Notes: generated by a model from the letters alone, not told the origin. A stretch of DNA of 64,000 nt from Hermetia illucens (GCF_905115235.1 NC_051850.1:7163841-7227840); one strand, 5' to 3'. Numbered from the stretch's first letter, positions 12,473 to 25,889 are shown. Numbers and translations are program-made.

Positions 12473-14963
12473 GTCATCATCATTATCAACGGCGCAACAG
12501 CCGATATCCGGTATAGGCCTGCCTTAATAAGGAACTCCGGTTTTGCGTCGAGGTCCACCAATTCGATATTCCTAAAAGCTGTCTGGTGTCCTGACCTACG
12601 CTATCGTTCCATCTCAGGGTCTGCCCCGCCTTCTTTTTCTACCATAGATATTGCCCTTACAGACTTTCCGGGCTGGATCATCCTCATCCATACGGATTAA
12701 GTGACCCGCCCACCGTAACCTATTGAACCGGATTTTATCCACAACCTGACCATAGATTTCGTCGTTATGTAGGTTACGGAATCGTCCATCCCTAAAATTC
12801 TTCGGAGGATTGTTCTCTCGAACACGGGCAAGAGTTCGCAATTTTTCTTGCTAAGAACCCAAATCTCCGAGGAATACATAAGGACTGGCAAGATCATTGT
12901 CTTGTTGTCGTAGCTGTTATTAGTTGTGATTTTCGACCCTAGATAGGAGAAATTATCAACGGTCTCAAAGTTGTAGTCTCCTATCTTTATTCTTCCCGCT
13001 TGACCAGTGACCTTGATGTTGTTTGTTGGTTGGCTTTTGCTGACGTTGTCACCATATATTTTGTCTTGCTTTCATTGATTTGCAGCCCAAGATCTCGCGC
13101 CGCGGGCCGCCTGCTTGATCTGGATGAAAGCAGTTTGTACGTCTCGGGTCGTTCCCCATGAAATCGATATCATCAGCGTAGGCCAGTAGTTAGGTGGAAT
13201 TAATGAGGATCGTACCCATTGCATTTACCTCAGCATCACGGATCACTTTCTCGACGGCCAGGTTAAAGAGGACGCATAATAGGGCATCCTCTTGTCGTAG
13301 ACCGTTGTTGGTGTCGAATAATCTTGAGAATGATCCTGTTACTTTTATCTGACCTCGCACATTGGTCAAGGTCAGCCTAGTCAGTCTTATCAATTTTGTC
13401 GGGATACTGAATTCTCTCATGGCCGTGTACAGTTTTACCCTGGCTATGCTATCATACGCGGCTTTAAAGTCGATGAACAGATGGTGCAACTGTTGTCCAT
13501 ATTCCAACAGTTTTTCCATCGCCTGCCGCAGAGCGAAAATCTGATCTGTTGCTGATTTGCCTGGAGTGAAGCCTCTTTGGTATGGGCCAATGATGTTCTG
13601 GGCATATGGGGCTATCCAGCCTAGCAAGATAGTGGAGAATATTTTATAGATGGTACTCAGCAACGTGATACCTCTATAATTGCTGCACTGTGTAATATCT
13701 CCCTTTTTATGTATGAGACAGATAATGCCTCGTTGCCAATCGTCAGGCATTGATTCGCTGTCCCATACCTTGAGCATAAGTTGATGAACCACTTGGTGTA
13801 ACTGGTCGCCTCCATATTTAACCGATTCCGCTGTAAGTCCATCGGCTCCTGGCGACTTACGATTTTTAAGCCGATGAATTGCACGAACTGTTTCTCTTAA
13901 ACTTGGTGGTGCTGGCATTATTTTTCCGTCGTTTTCAGTTGGCGGGACCTCCAACTTGCCGATGTTCTGATTGTTCAGTAGCTCATCAAAGTACTCAACC
14001 CATCGCTCCAATATGCCCATTCTGTCCGAAATCAGATTTCCTTCTTTGTCTCGGCAGGATGAGCATCGAGGTGTAAGGCTTCTTCCTGCTAACTTGTTGG
14101 TAAAACTTCCGCGCCCGGGGCGGTTGCTCCCTGTACTTTTTGAGTTCACAGACCTGTTCGTTTTCCCAGGCGTCCTTTTTCCGTCTGTAAAGTCGTTTCT
14201 TCGCTCGCCGGAGTTCGTGATAAGTCTCCGCGCGTGCCCGCATACTTTGAGAATGCAACATTCCTTGGTATGCAGCGTTCATCCATTCCGTTGCTAGCTT
14301 ACATTAATCGTAAAACCAGCCGTTCCGACTCTTTTCTCGGCTGGGGCCAAGTATTTTTGTGGCCGTATTTGTAATAACGTTCATTGGATGATTGTGAAGA
14401 TCATTTATTGATACTTCATCTCCAGGATCTCTGTTGACCGCGGTTATTGCGGCATCCATTTCCCCCTTAGTGGTGGTGCGAAGGGCTGTGCTGTGGATAG
14501 CTTCAGTGGCAGCTCTCACCTGATTCCACGCATCTCCTGGAACGCTGTTACATCAGCCCTATATTGGGACAGGGTATCGGCTAGCTACTTGTCAGCTCCA
14601 CCTCTATATAGGAATCGCAAGTTCCATGAGAAAGTGTTCAAATCGTTATTCCGTTGCCCTCGCCGGGTTCTTCGTTGTGTAGACAATCCAGTCCGAGCCT
14701 CCTTTTGGTTGATTGGTTGATTGTCAGTCCTACCCAACCCCCAACCCAGAGAACCAGCTGACACAATTTGTCCCGTTTTTAGGCACGGGAGACATCCCTT
14801 CATCCTTCTCCGTCTGCAGCTTTTTGTTAAGAAAGAGCTTCCAGCGGTCACCACGTGGAGGTGGAGATAGGGTTTGGTAGTAGAGCTGTTGGCGTTGGTT
14901 CAGCAGGCGTTTCTCAGGTTCTATGCTCCATCGTGGGTACCAATCCACGGTTCTCCCTGGGAC
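12473..14963 (-). mobile_element. RTE-like LINE, near full-length but with an endonuclease deletion
   Basis: Reading minus strand: a 5' UTR-like start near 14963 (GTCCCAGGGAGAACCGTGG, shared with 40911-41230), then the beginning of an AP endonuclease (WNLRFLYRGGADK, near 14630-14585). An internal deletion near 14525 joins to the linker. The linker at 14519-13995 is Arg/Lys-rich. The RT at 14149-13190 carries KSPGADGLTAE, NYRGITLLS, FIDFKAAYDSI and GLRQEDALL (GLRQGDAL expected). The C-terminal part at 12897-12614 has VLMYSSEIWVLS and RLRWAGHLIRM. The 3' end is a TCATCA-type simple repeat at 12473-12487. Frameshifts separate the RT from the C-terminus. Clade is RTE-like by motifs, not proven. 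Confidence 0.8.
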
Positions 14964-15130
14964 GTATACTACTCTGCTATGGATATGACCCCGAAACAAA
15001 GCAGCAATCAAACCGGTTGAAGACCTGTCGTCCCAAAAGCTCGCTAAGTGAAGTCAAATACCAAGACAAGGTTCATTTACTCCTTCGATTACCGGAGTGT
15101 TGTGCATGCAAAGATCGTTCCCACGGGTCA
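14964..15130. other. Spacer between two LINE remnants
   Basis: Short stretch between the 5' end of the RTE-like LINE and the 3' side of the Jockey-like LINE. Nothing recognised. Confidence 0.4.
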
Positions 15131-15139
15131 ACCCGTCAA

Positions 15140-16800
15140 CCAGAAGTTATATTTAGCAGTTTTGAAAAGATGTTATTAAAAATCATGTTAATTGTGTGTT
15201 GGTATTGTCCCTGGCTGTTGAAATTGGAGGAAAACCTGTAAAGAAAGCCTCCACTCAGTGGTAATCGTAGTTGGGGAACAGGAGGAAAGGTGAAGTAGGC
15301 AAGAAGAGAAAGGTAAAGGGGAGATAGTGAGAAGAGGTGATAGAAAGTGGGTACAGGTGAGAAGAGGTGTGAAGGGCAGTAAGGGCCTGTGTAAAGGGTG
15401 ACTCTTCCTTCTTCATCGAACACGTCACCGTATTCCAGTATATGTAGGATGAGTTGAGGGAATTTTTTGTGAGTCAAAAAGTTGTCTTCAGGGCACCTTA
15501 TGCTCATAGCAGATTTAATTCGGGGGTTCGGGTGATGTCTGCAGTTGCGGAGGAATTTAATCGCTTGGTTGACGAGGATAGCGTCAACGTGAGGAATTTC
15601 CTTGAGGCGTAGTCGCTCCATCTGCGCTGGGGAAGAATGATGATGGACGCAACTTCACACTCAGTTTGGGTACTTTGTACACCGGAGGTGATTTGGTTTA
15701 CCTCGAGTGGTTTGCCAGGACTTTGGCCTTTTCTGGGAGGGATATGTTTCGGGAGAGAATTGGGGCTGGGGCGGAAGATTGTCCGAGCCCTGGGGAGGAT
15801 TTCCTTAATTCATGGAAAGTTTCCGAATTTAGGATGCTGTTCGCAAGATGAGAATTTGTGTGTTCGAGGTACAGAGAGCGGATTCTGCTTCAAATTGATA
15901 GGTCCAGATTGTATATCTCGGCCTTCATGGTGTCGAAGTGTGGCGAGAATCTATTTCTGAAGAGTCTGCGCCGAAATGTTCTCTTGAATTTGATATCTTC
16001 TAGTTTATCCAGGGTGCGCTGTGGAATAAGCTCATCGCATGAACTTTGCATGAGCTGAGTGAGTCGGTCGACAACTTCATCGACTGCGGAGTTGGTGATT
16101 TGGTGGGTGCTCAAAGTTGATGAGTTCTCTGCATATGTGACGATTAATGTATTTCCAGTTCGCTCTACTGAAAGGTACTGAGCTTGGAAGGAGGTTTTTG
16201 ACCCTTCATGGCAATTTGCAGTCGAGGATGACCCCGTCATGGTCACTGAGTCCAGAGGCGGTCTCTAGGAATGGAAAGGTGTTTGGATTTGGGACGATGG
16301 TGATATTGGATGTAGTGAGGAAATGGCCCAGGTAGGAGTGATAGTTAGAACGGAAGAAGGTTGGTAGTGCGGGACTAAAGTGTGATATATTCCGCGCTGA
16401 GGATGGTGTAGTGAGCCACCTATGGAGTTGGTGACCATTGAAGTTCGGGTTTCGATCTAGCCATGAAGGGTGTTTCACGTTTAAGTCTCCCCCTACGAAA
16501 ATAGCCCAGACTGTGGCCACTTCGCGAGGTTTCGCGCTCTTGGGGTGAAAAGGTGCGATCGAGGCGTCGGATAATGAGGTTGGTCGTTTTCTCTCCAGGG
16601 GTGTGTAGGTGTAATACTTGGTCTTGCTCTCGACCAGAAGTTTTTTCGTGGAGTTGAATTCCTATTTAGTTTTAACGAGGATTTGGTTTTCTTGATTAAG
16701 AAATCATGGGGTAGAGAATTTGCAATGTTTTTTTTTTGTAGACGAGAATTCACTGGGGGGGGCCTACTACCACAAGTAGGAGAATTTTACTGACCTTAGC
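15140..16800 (-). mobile_element. Jockey-like LINE, RT region deleted
   Basis: Minus strand: a basic ORF1-end piece at 16753-16520. Next is the C-terminal half of the endonuclease at 16520-16206 (FVGGDLNVKHPSW and SGLSDHDGVILDC, the GDLN and SDHD landmarks). A linker follows at 16246-15890. Then a non-RT tail reaches about 15140. The RT domain itself is absent, so a deletion joins linker to the 3' part. Jockey-type assignment rests on the GDLNxKHxxW style of the endonuclease. Confidence 0.65.
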
Positions 16801-17690
16801 TTTGGTGGTGGTTGCTGCGTTGTTGGTGGATGGGATGGTGTTGCAGATGGCTGCTGTCGGGTGGATGGGGCGGCGTTGATGTTCGTTGGCCTAGGGTGGG
16901 AATGAATGGGGTGGTGACAGATTCAGTGGCAAATGCGTCTTCTCGAAGAGCTTAACTTGCATTTGAGGATAAATGATGATTTCCTTCTACTTCTGGGTAT
17001 GAAGCAACATTATCTGATTGCGAGGTTTAGGATCATTCTTCAGAGGCATACTAGCAGCGAATATTTCTTCTTAAGTAGTTGTCACCTGATTCAGGTCTCA
17101 ACCAATCAAAGCAAAACTTGATTTTTTAAGAATGAGTGTGTGAGTGTGTGTGAGAGAAATACCTATACATCAGTTACAATTTATATCAAGCAACGACTTT
17201 GCAGAAAGCTTTGCAGCAATATGGATAATAATATAAGCCACAATTCTGGATAATTCTAAGAAAATTTATTATTATTTATGTATGATTATTAAGTTAGCGG
17301 TAGGTCAGCACCACCATCTCTTTGCTTAGAGTTTGAATCATAATTCGTCTTGATTCGTATCTTTATTTCCAACGCCATTGTAAGCTTATCAATTGCACAG
17401 CATTAAGTGTGATAATAATGAAACTAAAGCACAGTCTCAATGTGAAATTATTTGGATGCCAACAGAGCATCAGAGCTCGCCAGTACCGTATTACAGTGGC
17501 TGCTGAACTTCGTAACGACAAACGAAACGTACCATCGGAAATAACAAATGAAGGCCATCTGTCAGTTTACAGTAAACAACAACAACTTCATCTATTGTGA
17601 ATTGTCGTAAACTACCCGCTTGATACTACCATTTGGCATTCACGTCAGTGGTTGAAAGGGTAATGGTCCAGGTCCAGACGTCCTTGCTGG
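16801..17690. other. Upstream region of gene A
   Basis: AT-rich sequence with a GT/GA microsatellite near 17130-17157. No transposon or coding frame is convincing. It must hold the promoter of gene A, but I see no clear TATA/Inr pair. Confidence 0.4.
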
Positions 17691-17694
17691 TGCA

Positions 17695-20600
17695 ATGGAA
17701 GACAACGAGGTCGACCTATTAAAACCCTTCGAAATCAAGCCCGAACTTGGGATAAAGGAAGAAGTGTTCGATGAATATTTGAAGGACACAACAAGTGAAT
17801 GCAGCCCAGATTTCAGCAACTACGGATCCAAATGTGGAAGCATTTTTTCAGCCACTGGAAAGAAGTACGTTTTTGTTTGCGAATTCTGTAATGAAGGCTT
17901 CGAATGCCTCGAGTCCTTCGGCAGTCATTTGGAGGAGAAACATTTCGAAAGTATTTCCCAAGAGGCATGCGAGGAGGTAGTGGTATTCAAGGTTGAAGTC
18001 GAATCGAGTTGTGATGATGAGCCTCAGAACGAAGGTAACTAGCGAGATTTATATACTATAGATGTCCTATTTTTCTGAAGTTCTCGATCCTATTTTATCT
18101 AAAATTTAGTATTTATTACCATTCAAATTTAATTACCACATGACATACAAAAAGACACGTTTGGAGGAACTGAATACTCGTCAGGTGCTACCACCAACCA
18201 CTTAAAGGGCTACAGATTTGACGTGAGGGGGGATTCCCCCGGCCTCGTACTATAAGGGGGCCTGCAATACAAATTCCAATGAAAAAAGAGATTATATGGG
18301 GCCCAGTATAATTTTTACTGTAAACCCCGGGCCCGATTTTTTGGCCTAATTTTCACCCCGGGCCCGAATTTTCTCTCCGCGACCCTGAAGGTATTAGATG
18401 ACCTCGTATTATATTAGCATCTGATTGATAGACAACCTGGTATGTTATCAAAATGCAAATTGAAAATATTTCATAAAAGCTTGGTTATAGTAAGGAAAAG
18501 GACTCAAACCACATTTCCTGGGTTTTGAGAAATTTACAGATGACTTTAAGTAGCGAATAGAGGTACAGCAAGAATTTCACTCTTGCTCTTTGGAAGTTTA
18601 GAAATCGCCAACCATTCATGAAAGCAGCCCGAAGGGCTTTATAGTGTAGTCTGCAGTAGAGCAATGAGCAAACGAACAGAGACCTGATTGCACTGTGTAA
18701 GCCATCATCGACCCGAGTATTCGACCAATACATTTCTATCTGCGCTCAGCCCAAAACCGTAGAGAGAAAATCCGGGCCCGGGGGAATGGTCAAAAAAGCC
18801 ACTCTAGTTGTATGAAAAATGAACGGGGAGTGATTCCCTTATACATTCCGAAAGAAGCCTGTACTTGCTAGGAGCTGACTTGCTAGTAGCCAGCAACTTA
18901 AATAAAAGTCCAACTTCCCATCTCTGGGGCAGGCTAGGGCAGACTCACCAGTAGCTTCCAAATTAACCCTCCAATAAGTGAATATTTTTGACGGCTTTAC
19001 GGTTTCTTACCAAGGCAGAGGCAAATCGTCAGACGCTGACTCACCTCTGCCCTGGGAGCAGCGTCACCGAAACGACTCGCAGATATTGAGTGCTCCTTTA
19101 TATAATTCGCAGAATACAACATGACTACGAATTATATTGAGCGCAAATCCGCCTTATTGACCAGAGTTTGGCCAGAGCTGAAAATATATATTTTTTTTTT
19201 TTGTGAGAATTGTGGAGTCCTAAGTCCTTAATGCTGGACCGGGCCAAATGGGGAGCAACTTACTCCCCCTTTTTTTGGTCCACGATGCAAGGAGTAAGTT
19301 GCTCCCCATTTGGTCCGGTCCACCATTAAGTTGATGCGGACTTAGGACCTCACAATTCTCAAAAAAAATAAAGTCACCTAACGTTAGCTCTGTCAGTAAG
19401 TGATTAAGTATTATTTTTTTGACGATTGGCCTAGTTTGGGTCTTAATATTAAGGCGGATTTCACTTGAATATAATTCGCACTCATGGCGTGTTTGAGATT
19501 ATACATAAGGAGCGATAACAACCTATAGTCACTTTCGATCACGCTGCTCTCAGGGGAGAGGTGAAGCAATGTCTGAGTTTCCTCTGCTCTGAAGGAAACC
19601 ATCAGTAACTTTTTTTATTAAGTATATTCGGTGAAAAAAAAATGTGTAGACCCCGCTCCCTCGCATAGAAACCCTCTCCGCCTTTAAACACACTATTGAA
19701 CGATATGAATCACTGCCCTCGTGGCAGTCCACAATTCCCACCTTCCCACCAATTTTCATATCAATAGGGGTAACCGCTTCTGAGAAAAGTGCATGTGACA
19801 GACAGACTGAAGGCTGATTTTAATGAGGTTTTGTTTCATCAAAACCTGAAAAAACGGATCGTGGTGCTAAAGCCACAGATTAGCTATCAATTAGTGAAAT
19901 CTTAATGTTGACAAGATGTTCCGAAGTCCAGTTAGATTGATTATCGAGACAATGTCGACCAATGTCGTTGACCAGATTCTGGAAGTTGCGAGCTTTGCTT
20001 TTATTTAGCGCGCTGCAGAGTCTCTTTTTTGCTGATCTATACTCTGCCTTTAAGGCGCATGCCTCCTCGCTGACGTGTAAACGTGGCACTCTCTCCCAAG
20101 ATCATGCATAGAAGGTTTGTCGCGACTGGGGCCTTCCCGGGGCATGGAAATCTCATACACTGTCGTTATCAGGTCCATCATTGAGATTACGACAGTTTCA
20201 GCTGCATCGCTACCACCCGCCGAAGTACCCTCCATCCAGAATCTGCCTATTCCAAGAGCTTCGACAAACTTCCCAATGTTAACCCTCGCAACATTCCATA
20301 CGCAGAGGGAGCGCCGGATTAGTACATGCCCGCAAGTAGTATCATTCACTTCGCACACGATGTAGTGGTGATCACTTGCCGAGAAGTCTTCCAGGACTCG
20401 CCACCCGTCCACCGATGGTGCCAGAGATTCCGACGCGAAAGTGATGTGAGGGATGCTTCCTTCGCAGCCTGGGCGCCGAAACGTTGGCGTGGATACAGTG
20501 TTTAAAACTACGAGCCCAATTCTCGCCGCCATTTCCTGGATCCGTTTCCCTCTGGAGTCTGACTGGGGCATGTCCCATTCAAGGACCCTAGCCCCTCCGT

Positions 20601-23600
20601 GCCCGAGCATCAAGCCGACGCCGAAAGTCTGGCATCGTCTCATTCGGCGTCGGGTAAATGCTAAAAAAAAAGAAATTTCTAAATATCGAATCCGGAAAAG
20701 CCCATTCCGTCGGCCTTCGACAAAAACACGAAGTCGAATGTCATCCCGAACCCAGTGGCAGTGAGTACCGCTAAGTCAAGATGCCATGAAGTCGGGTCCC
20801 TGTCCCGGTATTGCTAGCCTAGATCAGCCTTTACCTCCCCAGCGAACTGCGCTAGCAGCTAGTGAGCGGTTGCATTCGGGAACATGGTAATTTGTAGAAT
20901 GCGGATCATGCTATTCGCGCCCTAGCCCTTCGTAGCTCCGCCCTAAAGATTGGACACCGACCTAAACCCGCAGTGTATATGTCGCTCTCAGCAGACGTGC
21001 TACGATCCCTGCAGAGAACGCAACTTTCGCTTTCATTGCAGGTTTTCGCTTGGTGACCTAACTGACCGCATCTGCGGCATGCTGTCCTCCTGTTGGGTCT
21101 CTTGCAAGTTGCTGACCTGTGTCCATAGTCCACACTCCTGTAGCACTTGATGGGGACTATTCGCATCCGTATCCGGGCATTGCTTACCTCTGGACATTCA
21201 CGCTTTATGGCCCCCTCCACTTCGACCTTTTCTGTGAGGCAATGAAGATCTCGGATTTCGAAAGAACACATAGGCTCTAGACTAGAAACAGAAGCCTTCT
21301 CTTCTTACTAGTCGTCTCCGGGCCCAGTTCAACGAGGATTCCGCCACCCTTCCTTTTCCGTATGGAAGACTCTTCTGCTCCGTTATCTTCGGGTTTCATC
21401 CTGTAGCGGATTTCACTAAGGATTTTCGCAAATGTCTTGCCTTCCGTCCGCTTGATGAACAGAGCAGACAGTCTAGCCCCTAATCGTTTCCTCGTCGTTT
21501 CTACTACTTGCTTTTGATTTGTAGCCTCTTTATCTTTGAACAAAGGGGTCTCTGAAGGCGTAGCCAGTTGTTTCCTTTTATTCTTCTTCGCCTTCTTTTT
21601 TGGACCCTGGAAACAACTTTAATAATCCATCCATCAGGCACGTCGTCCTCTTTCCTTTTTTTCCCCAGTTCGCTTTGCAGTGGGCTATCTGCGATCCACT
21701 TGGCGCCAGCAATGTTCTCAGCGGGAAGTGCGGCTGCTCTCCACGGTCGCTTGTAGAAGGAGATGCGGTCTAATAGTTCCTCCAGTTCAATTACCCCGTT
21801 TTTTACGCTTTTGCTGCATACACTTCACCACTGCCGCCCATTTCCTGATGAGTTTTTCCTCTTCGGCTCTAACTAGGATTTCTATTCGGTTCGTGAACGA
21901 ATCCATCTGCTAAGACTAGCGACCATGACTAGGCTTTTTCCCGGAACAGGGATACTACAAGGTATTGGATTTGTCGTCCCCGCACCGTCAGTCGCGCTAC
22001 TTGGTATGGTGGCTCGGTGTCACATCGGGTATTTCCTCCTCTTCTGGTCGCTGCCGTGAGCAACGCATTTTTGTACTGCACACAAACGCACTCAGCTCTT
22101 CCTCCTTCCCTGCTATTTCGTCGATTTTTTTGTATAATTAGATTTATTCTCCATGGAAAATTCACCAAGGCATCGAGTGCAAGGAAGCGGGCCGCAATAG
22201 TCAGGAACGAGAGTACCTTCGGGGACACAATCCTTATCCCAATCCCCCAAAGCCTGACCTCTTATCTGATCCCGTAACTCACGGACGGATCAGCGCTCGC
22301 TGGGAGCAACGCGGTCTACTAACATCGGTTAAATGTACCAGTCCAGGATCCCGAATGGGCTGGCTCCTTATACACGTCACAACTACCACCTTGGCAAAGC
22401 TGGCTCTCATCATCCCATCGACTTCGACAGAGAGCAGTTGACGGCTCCGCGGAATTCCCAGTGTTACCCGACGCGTACCGACCATTAGCGGTTCGCCATT
22501 CACCAAAAGCAGCTAGGAGGTTAGAACAACTTACTTGGGTCACTCCCCGTACCGTATCCCCTGAGGTGACATCACTAAGGTTGAACTGCTTTTGAATTCG
22601 GCAACAATATCTTCCTGCGAGGTGGCCTCGTCTAAGCTCTTGCATTCCATAGTTAGCTCCTTGAATGAAGCTCTCGTTTTGGCCTGCTTCGCTGAGAAAA
22701 CTGTGCCAATTCCTAGAATTATTTCATTTCAGCATCAGGGTCCCCTTTTAGTGTTTATTTTGTGCTTAAAACATGAACAGTCCCCAAAGCTCCCATTTCT
22801 AATCATTGCAAAATACAACTCCTTTTAGACTTTTGGGCAAGCAGGTGTTCCTATTCTGCAGCCTTTGTCCCGTTTAGAAATGTGATCGGCTCGTTTTGAT
22901 AGGTTGCGCCATTTTGCTGGTCTGTTTGAGTGTGGGTTGAGTAGAGAAACTCTCAAATCACCATACAAACATGTCAAGCAAATGATGTTCCGGCCGCCCT
23001 TTTGGTCGTTTCCCATCGACTTCGATGTTAAATCCAATTTTGGCAAGTCAGTTTTCATTAGCGGGAAATACATGTCGATATCATCGAAAATGTCTCTCTC
23101 GCAATTTCTCTACGATCGGTGCAATCCCACATCGATCACAGATGTTCTCATTTCGGATATAATCATGTCGTATTACGCAACATTTTCGTCTCCATTACCA
23201 CGAGGCGCTAGTCATTGTCTTTTACAGTCAGACCTTTTCTGTTTTAGTATTCATACATGTCTGTCTGTACAATAAATCTCATTTTAACTTATCCTTATTT
23301 CAGATTTCCCACCAGAATATAACCAATTACCAGAGGTCATTTCCCATCTCTCGGCTGATGAGACTTCTTCAGATACAAAATCTGTAGAGCCTAAAACTGA
23401 ACCCACAGAAGAACCTAATCCATCTGACTCTACCGAGCAGACCTATACATGCGAAACATGCAACCGTGATTTCACAGTAAGGAAAACGTATGTGCGACAT
23501 TGCAGATATTGCAAGAAAAGGGCCGCAGAAAATTTAAAACCAATCGATAAAAACATTGTCCAATTAACACTGGAACCTCCAAACTACGATAACGAAAAAT

Positions 23601-24493
23601 TACTGTGCATTACATGTAATCGACAATTCGATTCTAAGCGGACTTTTTCGTATCACAAAACATATCATCGATATAAGACTCGCAAGGCAGTCGCTAAACT
23701 CAATGGCAACAACTCCAAACTCGAAGACTTACCCGAAGACGCTAAAGTTACTTGTAGCATATGCAACCGCCAATTTAGGATACTTTCTCACCTTAAGGAC
23801 CACGCAGTACGTACACACAAGGACGAAATACCCACAATACTTCAGGAGGATCCCATGTACCTCAAATGTAAATGTTGCTTCATGGAATTCGAGAAGCCAA
23901 CAGAGCGCTTCGAACACGAAAAGACCCATACCGAGAGCAAGCCCTTCCGATGTTCGATGTGTCCGAAGTCCTTTGCATTAAACTGTGATCGAGGATTTCA
24001 CGAGAACCTTCATACAGGGGCCCGTCCCTATACTTGCCCGCATTGTCCAAATACATTCACGCATCCTAATATTCGTGATAAACACATTCGAATCCATTCG
24101 GATACTAAGCGATATTCCTGCGAATATTGCGGTGATAAGTTCAGCACCAGCTTTTCAAAAAAGTACCACATTAGAATTCATAAGGACGAAAGACCATGCC
24201 AATGTGATTTGTGTGGAGCCCGATTCCGATCTGGAAGCCATTTGATTATGCATAAGAAGAGACATGCAAATCAACGTGATCATCAATGCGATTTATGTGA
24301 AAAGCGGTTTGTCTCGAGGGATCAGTTGAGATGCCATAGAGCCACTCATATGAGTGAACGTCCATATAAATGCCGACTGTGTACACTTGCATTTCGACAT
24401 AGGAAAAATCTCGCTGCGCATGAAAAGAGACATAAGAACAAAGCTAAAACGAAAGATATTAATGCGGAAGTTCCAGTAACCAGCACAGAATAA
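17695..24493 (+). CDS. Gene A: C2H2 zinc-finger protein (11 fingers), 509 aa, two exons
   Basis: Exons 17695-18034 and 23304-24493 are joined by a 5.3-kb intron (donor GAAG|GTAACT, acceptor ATTTCAG, phase 1). The frame is continuous to TAA. Exon 1 gives an acidic N-terminus with IKPE at residues 14-17, IKEEVFDEYL, then KCGSIF and one degenerate finger (VCEFC...HLEEKH). Exon 2 starts with an acidic Ser/Thr/Pro-rich linker, a C2HC-like finger (YTCETC), the family finger LLCITCNRQF, the GDEIP-type linker variant KDEIPTILQEDPMYLKC, FEKPTERF, and then six tandem classic fingers with TG/SERPY-type linkers. Known biology of such arrays predicts a nuclear, sequence-specific DNA-binding regulator; the target is unknown. 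The intron is filled with transposon debris. The start is chosen by alignment with paralogues C and E. Not assigned to a named fly gene. Confidence 0.88.
18984..19617. repeat. Large imperfect foldback element, arms about 300 bp
   Basis: The first about 230 bp and last about 250 bp are diverged reverse complements (each outer part contains a GCAGAGG...CACCTCTSCCC core). The central 19202-19361 is a much better inverted repeat, with arms of about 65-75 bp around a short T-rich loop. A relative of one outer arm occurs at 41465-41600. No coding capacity. Most likely a non-autonomous foldback/MITE-like DNA element inserted in the intron of gene A. Confidence 0.75.
19870..22645 (-). mobile_element. 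R1-clade LINE, ORF1 and endonuclease, 3' truncated
   Basis: Minus strand, inside intron 1 of gene A. ORF1 pieces lie at 22645-22319, 22228-21929 and 21543-21277, followed by the gag-like C-terminus at 21271-20906 with zinc-knuckle cysteines (CYRSVDYGHRSATC, then CRRCGQLGHQAKTC and CVLCRD). One knuckle has lost a Cys. The endonuclease part at 20643-20050 has LEWDMPQSDSRGKRI, a degenerate GS.PHITFAS box and SASDHHYIVCEV (the SDH landmark). The linker at 20089-19880 ends abruptly; no RT is present. Frames are interrupted several times. R1 clade is inferred from the knuckles plus the endonuclease style. Confidence 0.75.
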
Positions 24494-24574
24494 GGACCTG
24501 TAGTTTAAATAGGGAAAATGGATATAATGTATCAGGAGAAGAAAAAAAAACAAAAAAAAATGTTCTGAAATCCA

Positions 24575-24580
24575 AATAAA
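24575..24580 (+). other. Poly(A) signal of gene A
   Basis: AATAAA lies 82 nt after the gene A stop codon, in AT-rich sequence; a good candidate 3' end signal. Confidence 0.65.
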
Positions 24581-24639
24581 AAATGGAATTTTTGAAGTGA
24601 TTATTGTGGTTTTATTTTGTAAACTTTCATTAAATTCGT

Positions 24640-25720
24640 CTTAACATTTTGGAAGAGTGGCTGTTGCTGAGAGTGATACATTGATGGACACCTTACGGGG
24701 TAACGAAGACCGACAAGGATCCAAGCTGCTGGAAACCAGCGAAGTAGCGGAACTCCTCAGGAGCATCCTCTGCAGTCATCGAGATTTCAACGGTCGCCTT
24801 GCGAAGCACGCACTGCGGAGTGCTTCTGGCAGGCATCTTTGTCAGGAAGAGCCTCCACCCCTTCCTTGTCCGGATCTGAGTTCCAGCGGACTAACCACGC
24901 TAAAACTGAAACAGGCGGGAGCGATTAATGGCCCAAGACGACTCTTTCGAGTCTCGTTCTAGTACACGGAGCTGATATACAGAGACAACCGGAGACTCTC
25001 CCAGCGACCCAGTACTGAAAGAGCCTTAACCTGCTTAAAGGTGCAGTACGGAAGCTGAAGCCCCTACCATCCACCAACTACGCGAAAAATGTAGCCGACA
25101 TGTCCAGGGATCTCAACTGCTACACGCATGTCCTAATTAGGGCGATCGCTTCCCGGAAGCCGCTACAGTCACCTTTCGAGGTCTTCGAACAAAGCACACA
25201 CCATTTAAGCCTGGACGTCATAGGCACGATCAAGAGGGTCTACCTGGCCTGGCTAAAGCTTTTCTTCCTGGAGGAAAGCCCAACCGGGAGGGACTTGGAG
25301 CCATGCGTGTGTTTTCTCTCTGAAATCCTCTTTGGTTTCAGTGGAATGTTGTAGCGGAGCGAGCAACTTGTGTGCCAAAAGCAAGTCATTGTGAACGATT
25401 CAACCATGACAAACAAGTGGTAACTTCCTGATACTAGGAGGAGTGGAACTAAAGATACCTCCATTCCTGCTTGAAATTTAAATAAAAATGTGTTCAATCT
25501 AAAAGGAACTACCAGACTGGTAGGGTAGTGCAGAAACGCGCTGAAAACTTTGAGTAACCCGCTCAATGTCACTCTCCTCTTGGTTCCCGGTCATACGAAC
25601 ACAGAGGTGAATGAGCAGGCCAATGGGCTGGCCAGGCGGAGCTCTGCTTCCGATAGTCCCTCAGTAGGCACAGACTGTGTGCCACTAGTGGCTGTGTAGG
25701 GTGGAATTTACTCGTAGCGG
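24640..25720 (+). mobile_element. LOA/I-like LINE fragments (ORF1-like, RNase H end)
   Basis: The plus-strand frame 24657-24962 is an ORF1-like start region. Around 25500-25700, frames give VPGHTNTEVNEQANGLA, the C-terminal RNase H motif (usually VPGHxxIxGNExADxLA) that also appears intact at 60003-60060. The middle of the element is missing. Confidence 0.55.
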
Positions 25721-25889
25721 GTCGGCGGTTACACTGCTGCATAACTCTTCCAAAAAACAGAAGATGAAGGCTCGGCAGAAGGAAAATTCAGCCACAAAGG
25801 TGAAGGGACTACTGGCTTGCCTGTCAGAACCTTCCCCTCTGCCTCTACCAGGAAAAGCGGAAGAAAAGGAAGCTATGATATGAACGCAA

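Larger units (their letters stand above)
18035..23303 (+). other. Intron 1 of gene A, transposon-filled
   Basis: 5269-nt intron. Besides the foldback element and R1-like LINE listed separately, it holds an AT-rich part (18050-18980) with repeated GGGCCC-containing blocks at about 18300-18375, and a mostly unassigned part (22650-23300). No other host exon was recognised. Confidence 0.75.

Noticed and set aside
17125-17157. GT-rich tract before gene A as a promoter element
   Set aside because: Simple microsatellite more than 500 bp from the start codon, with no associated core promoter motif.
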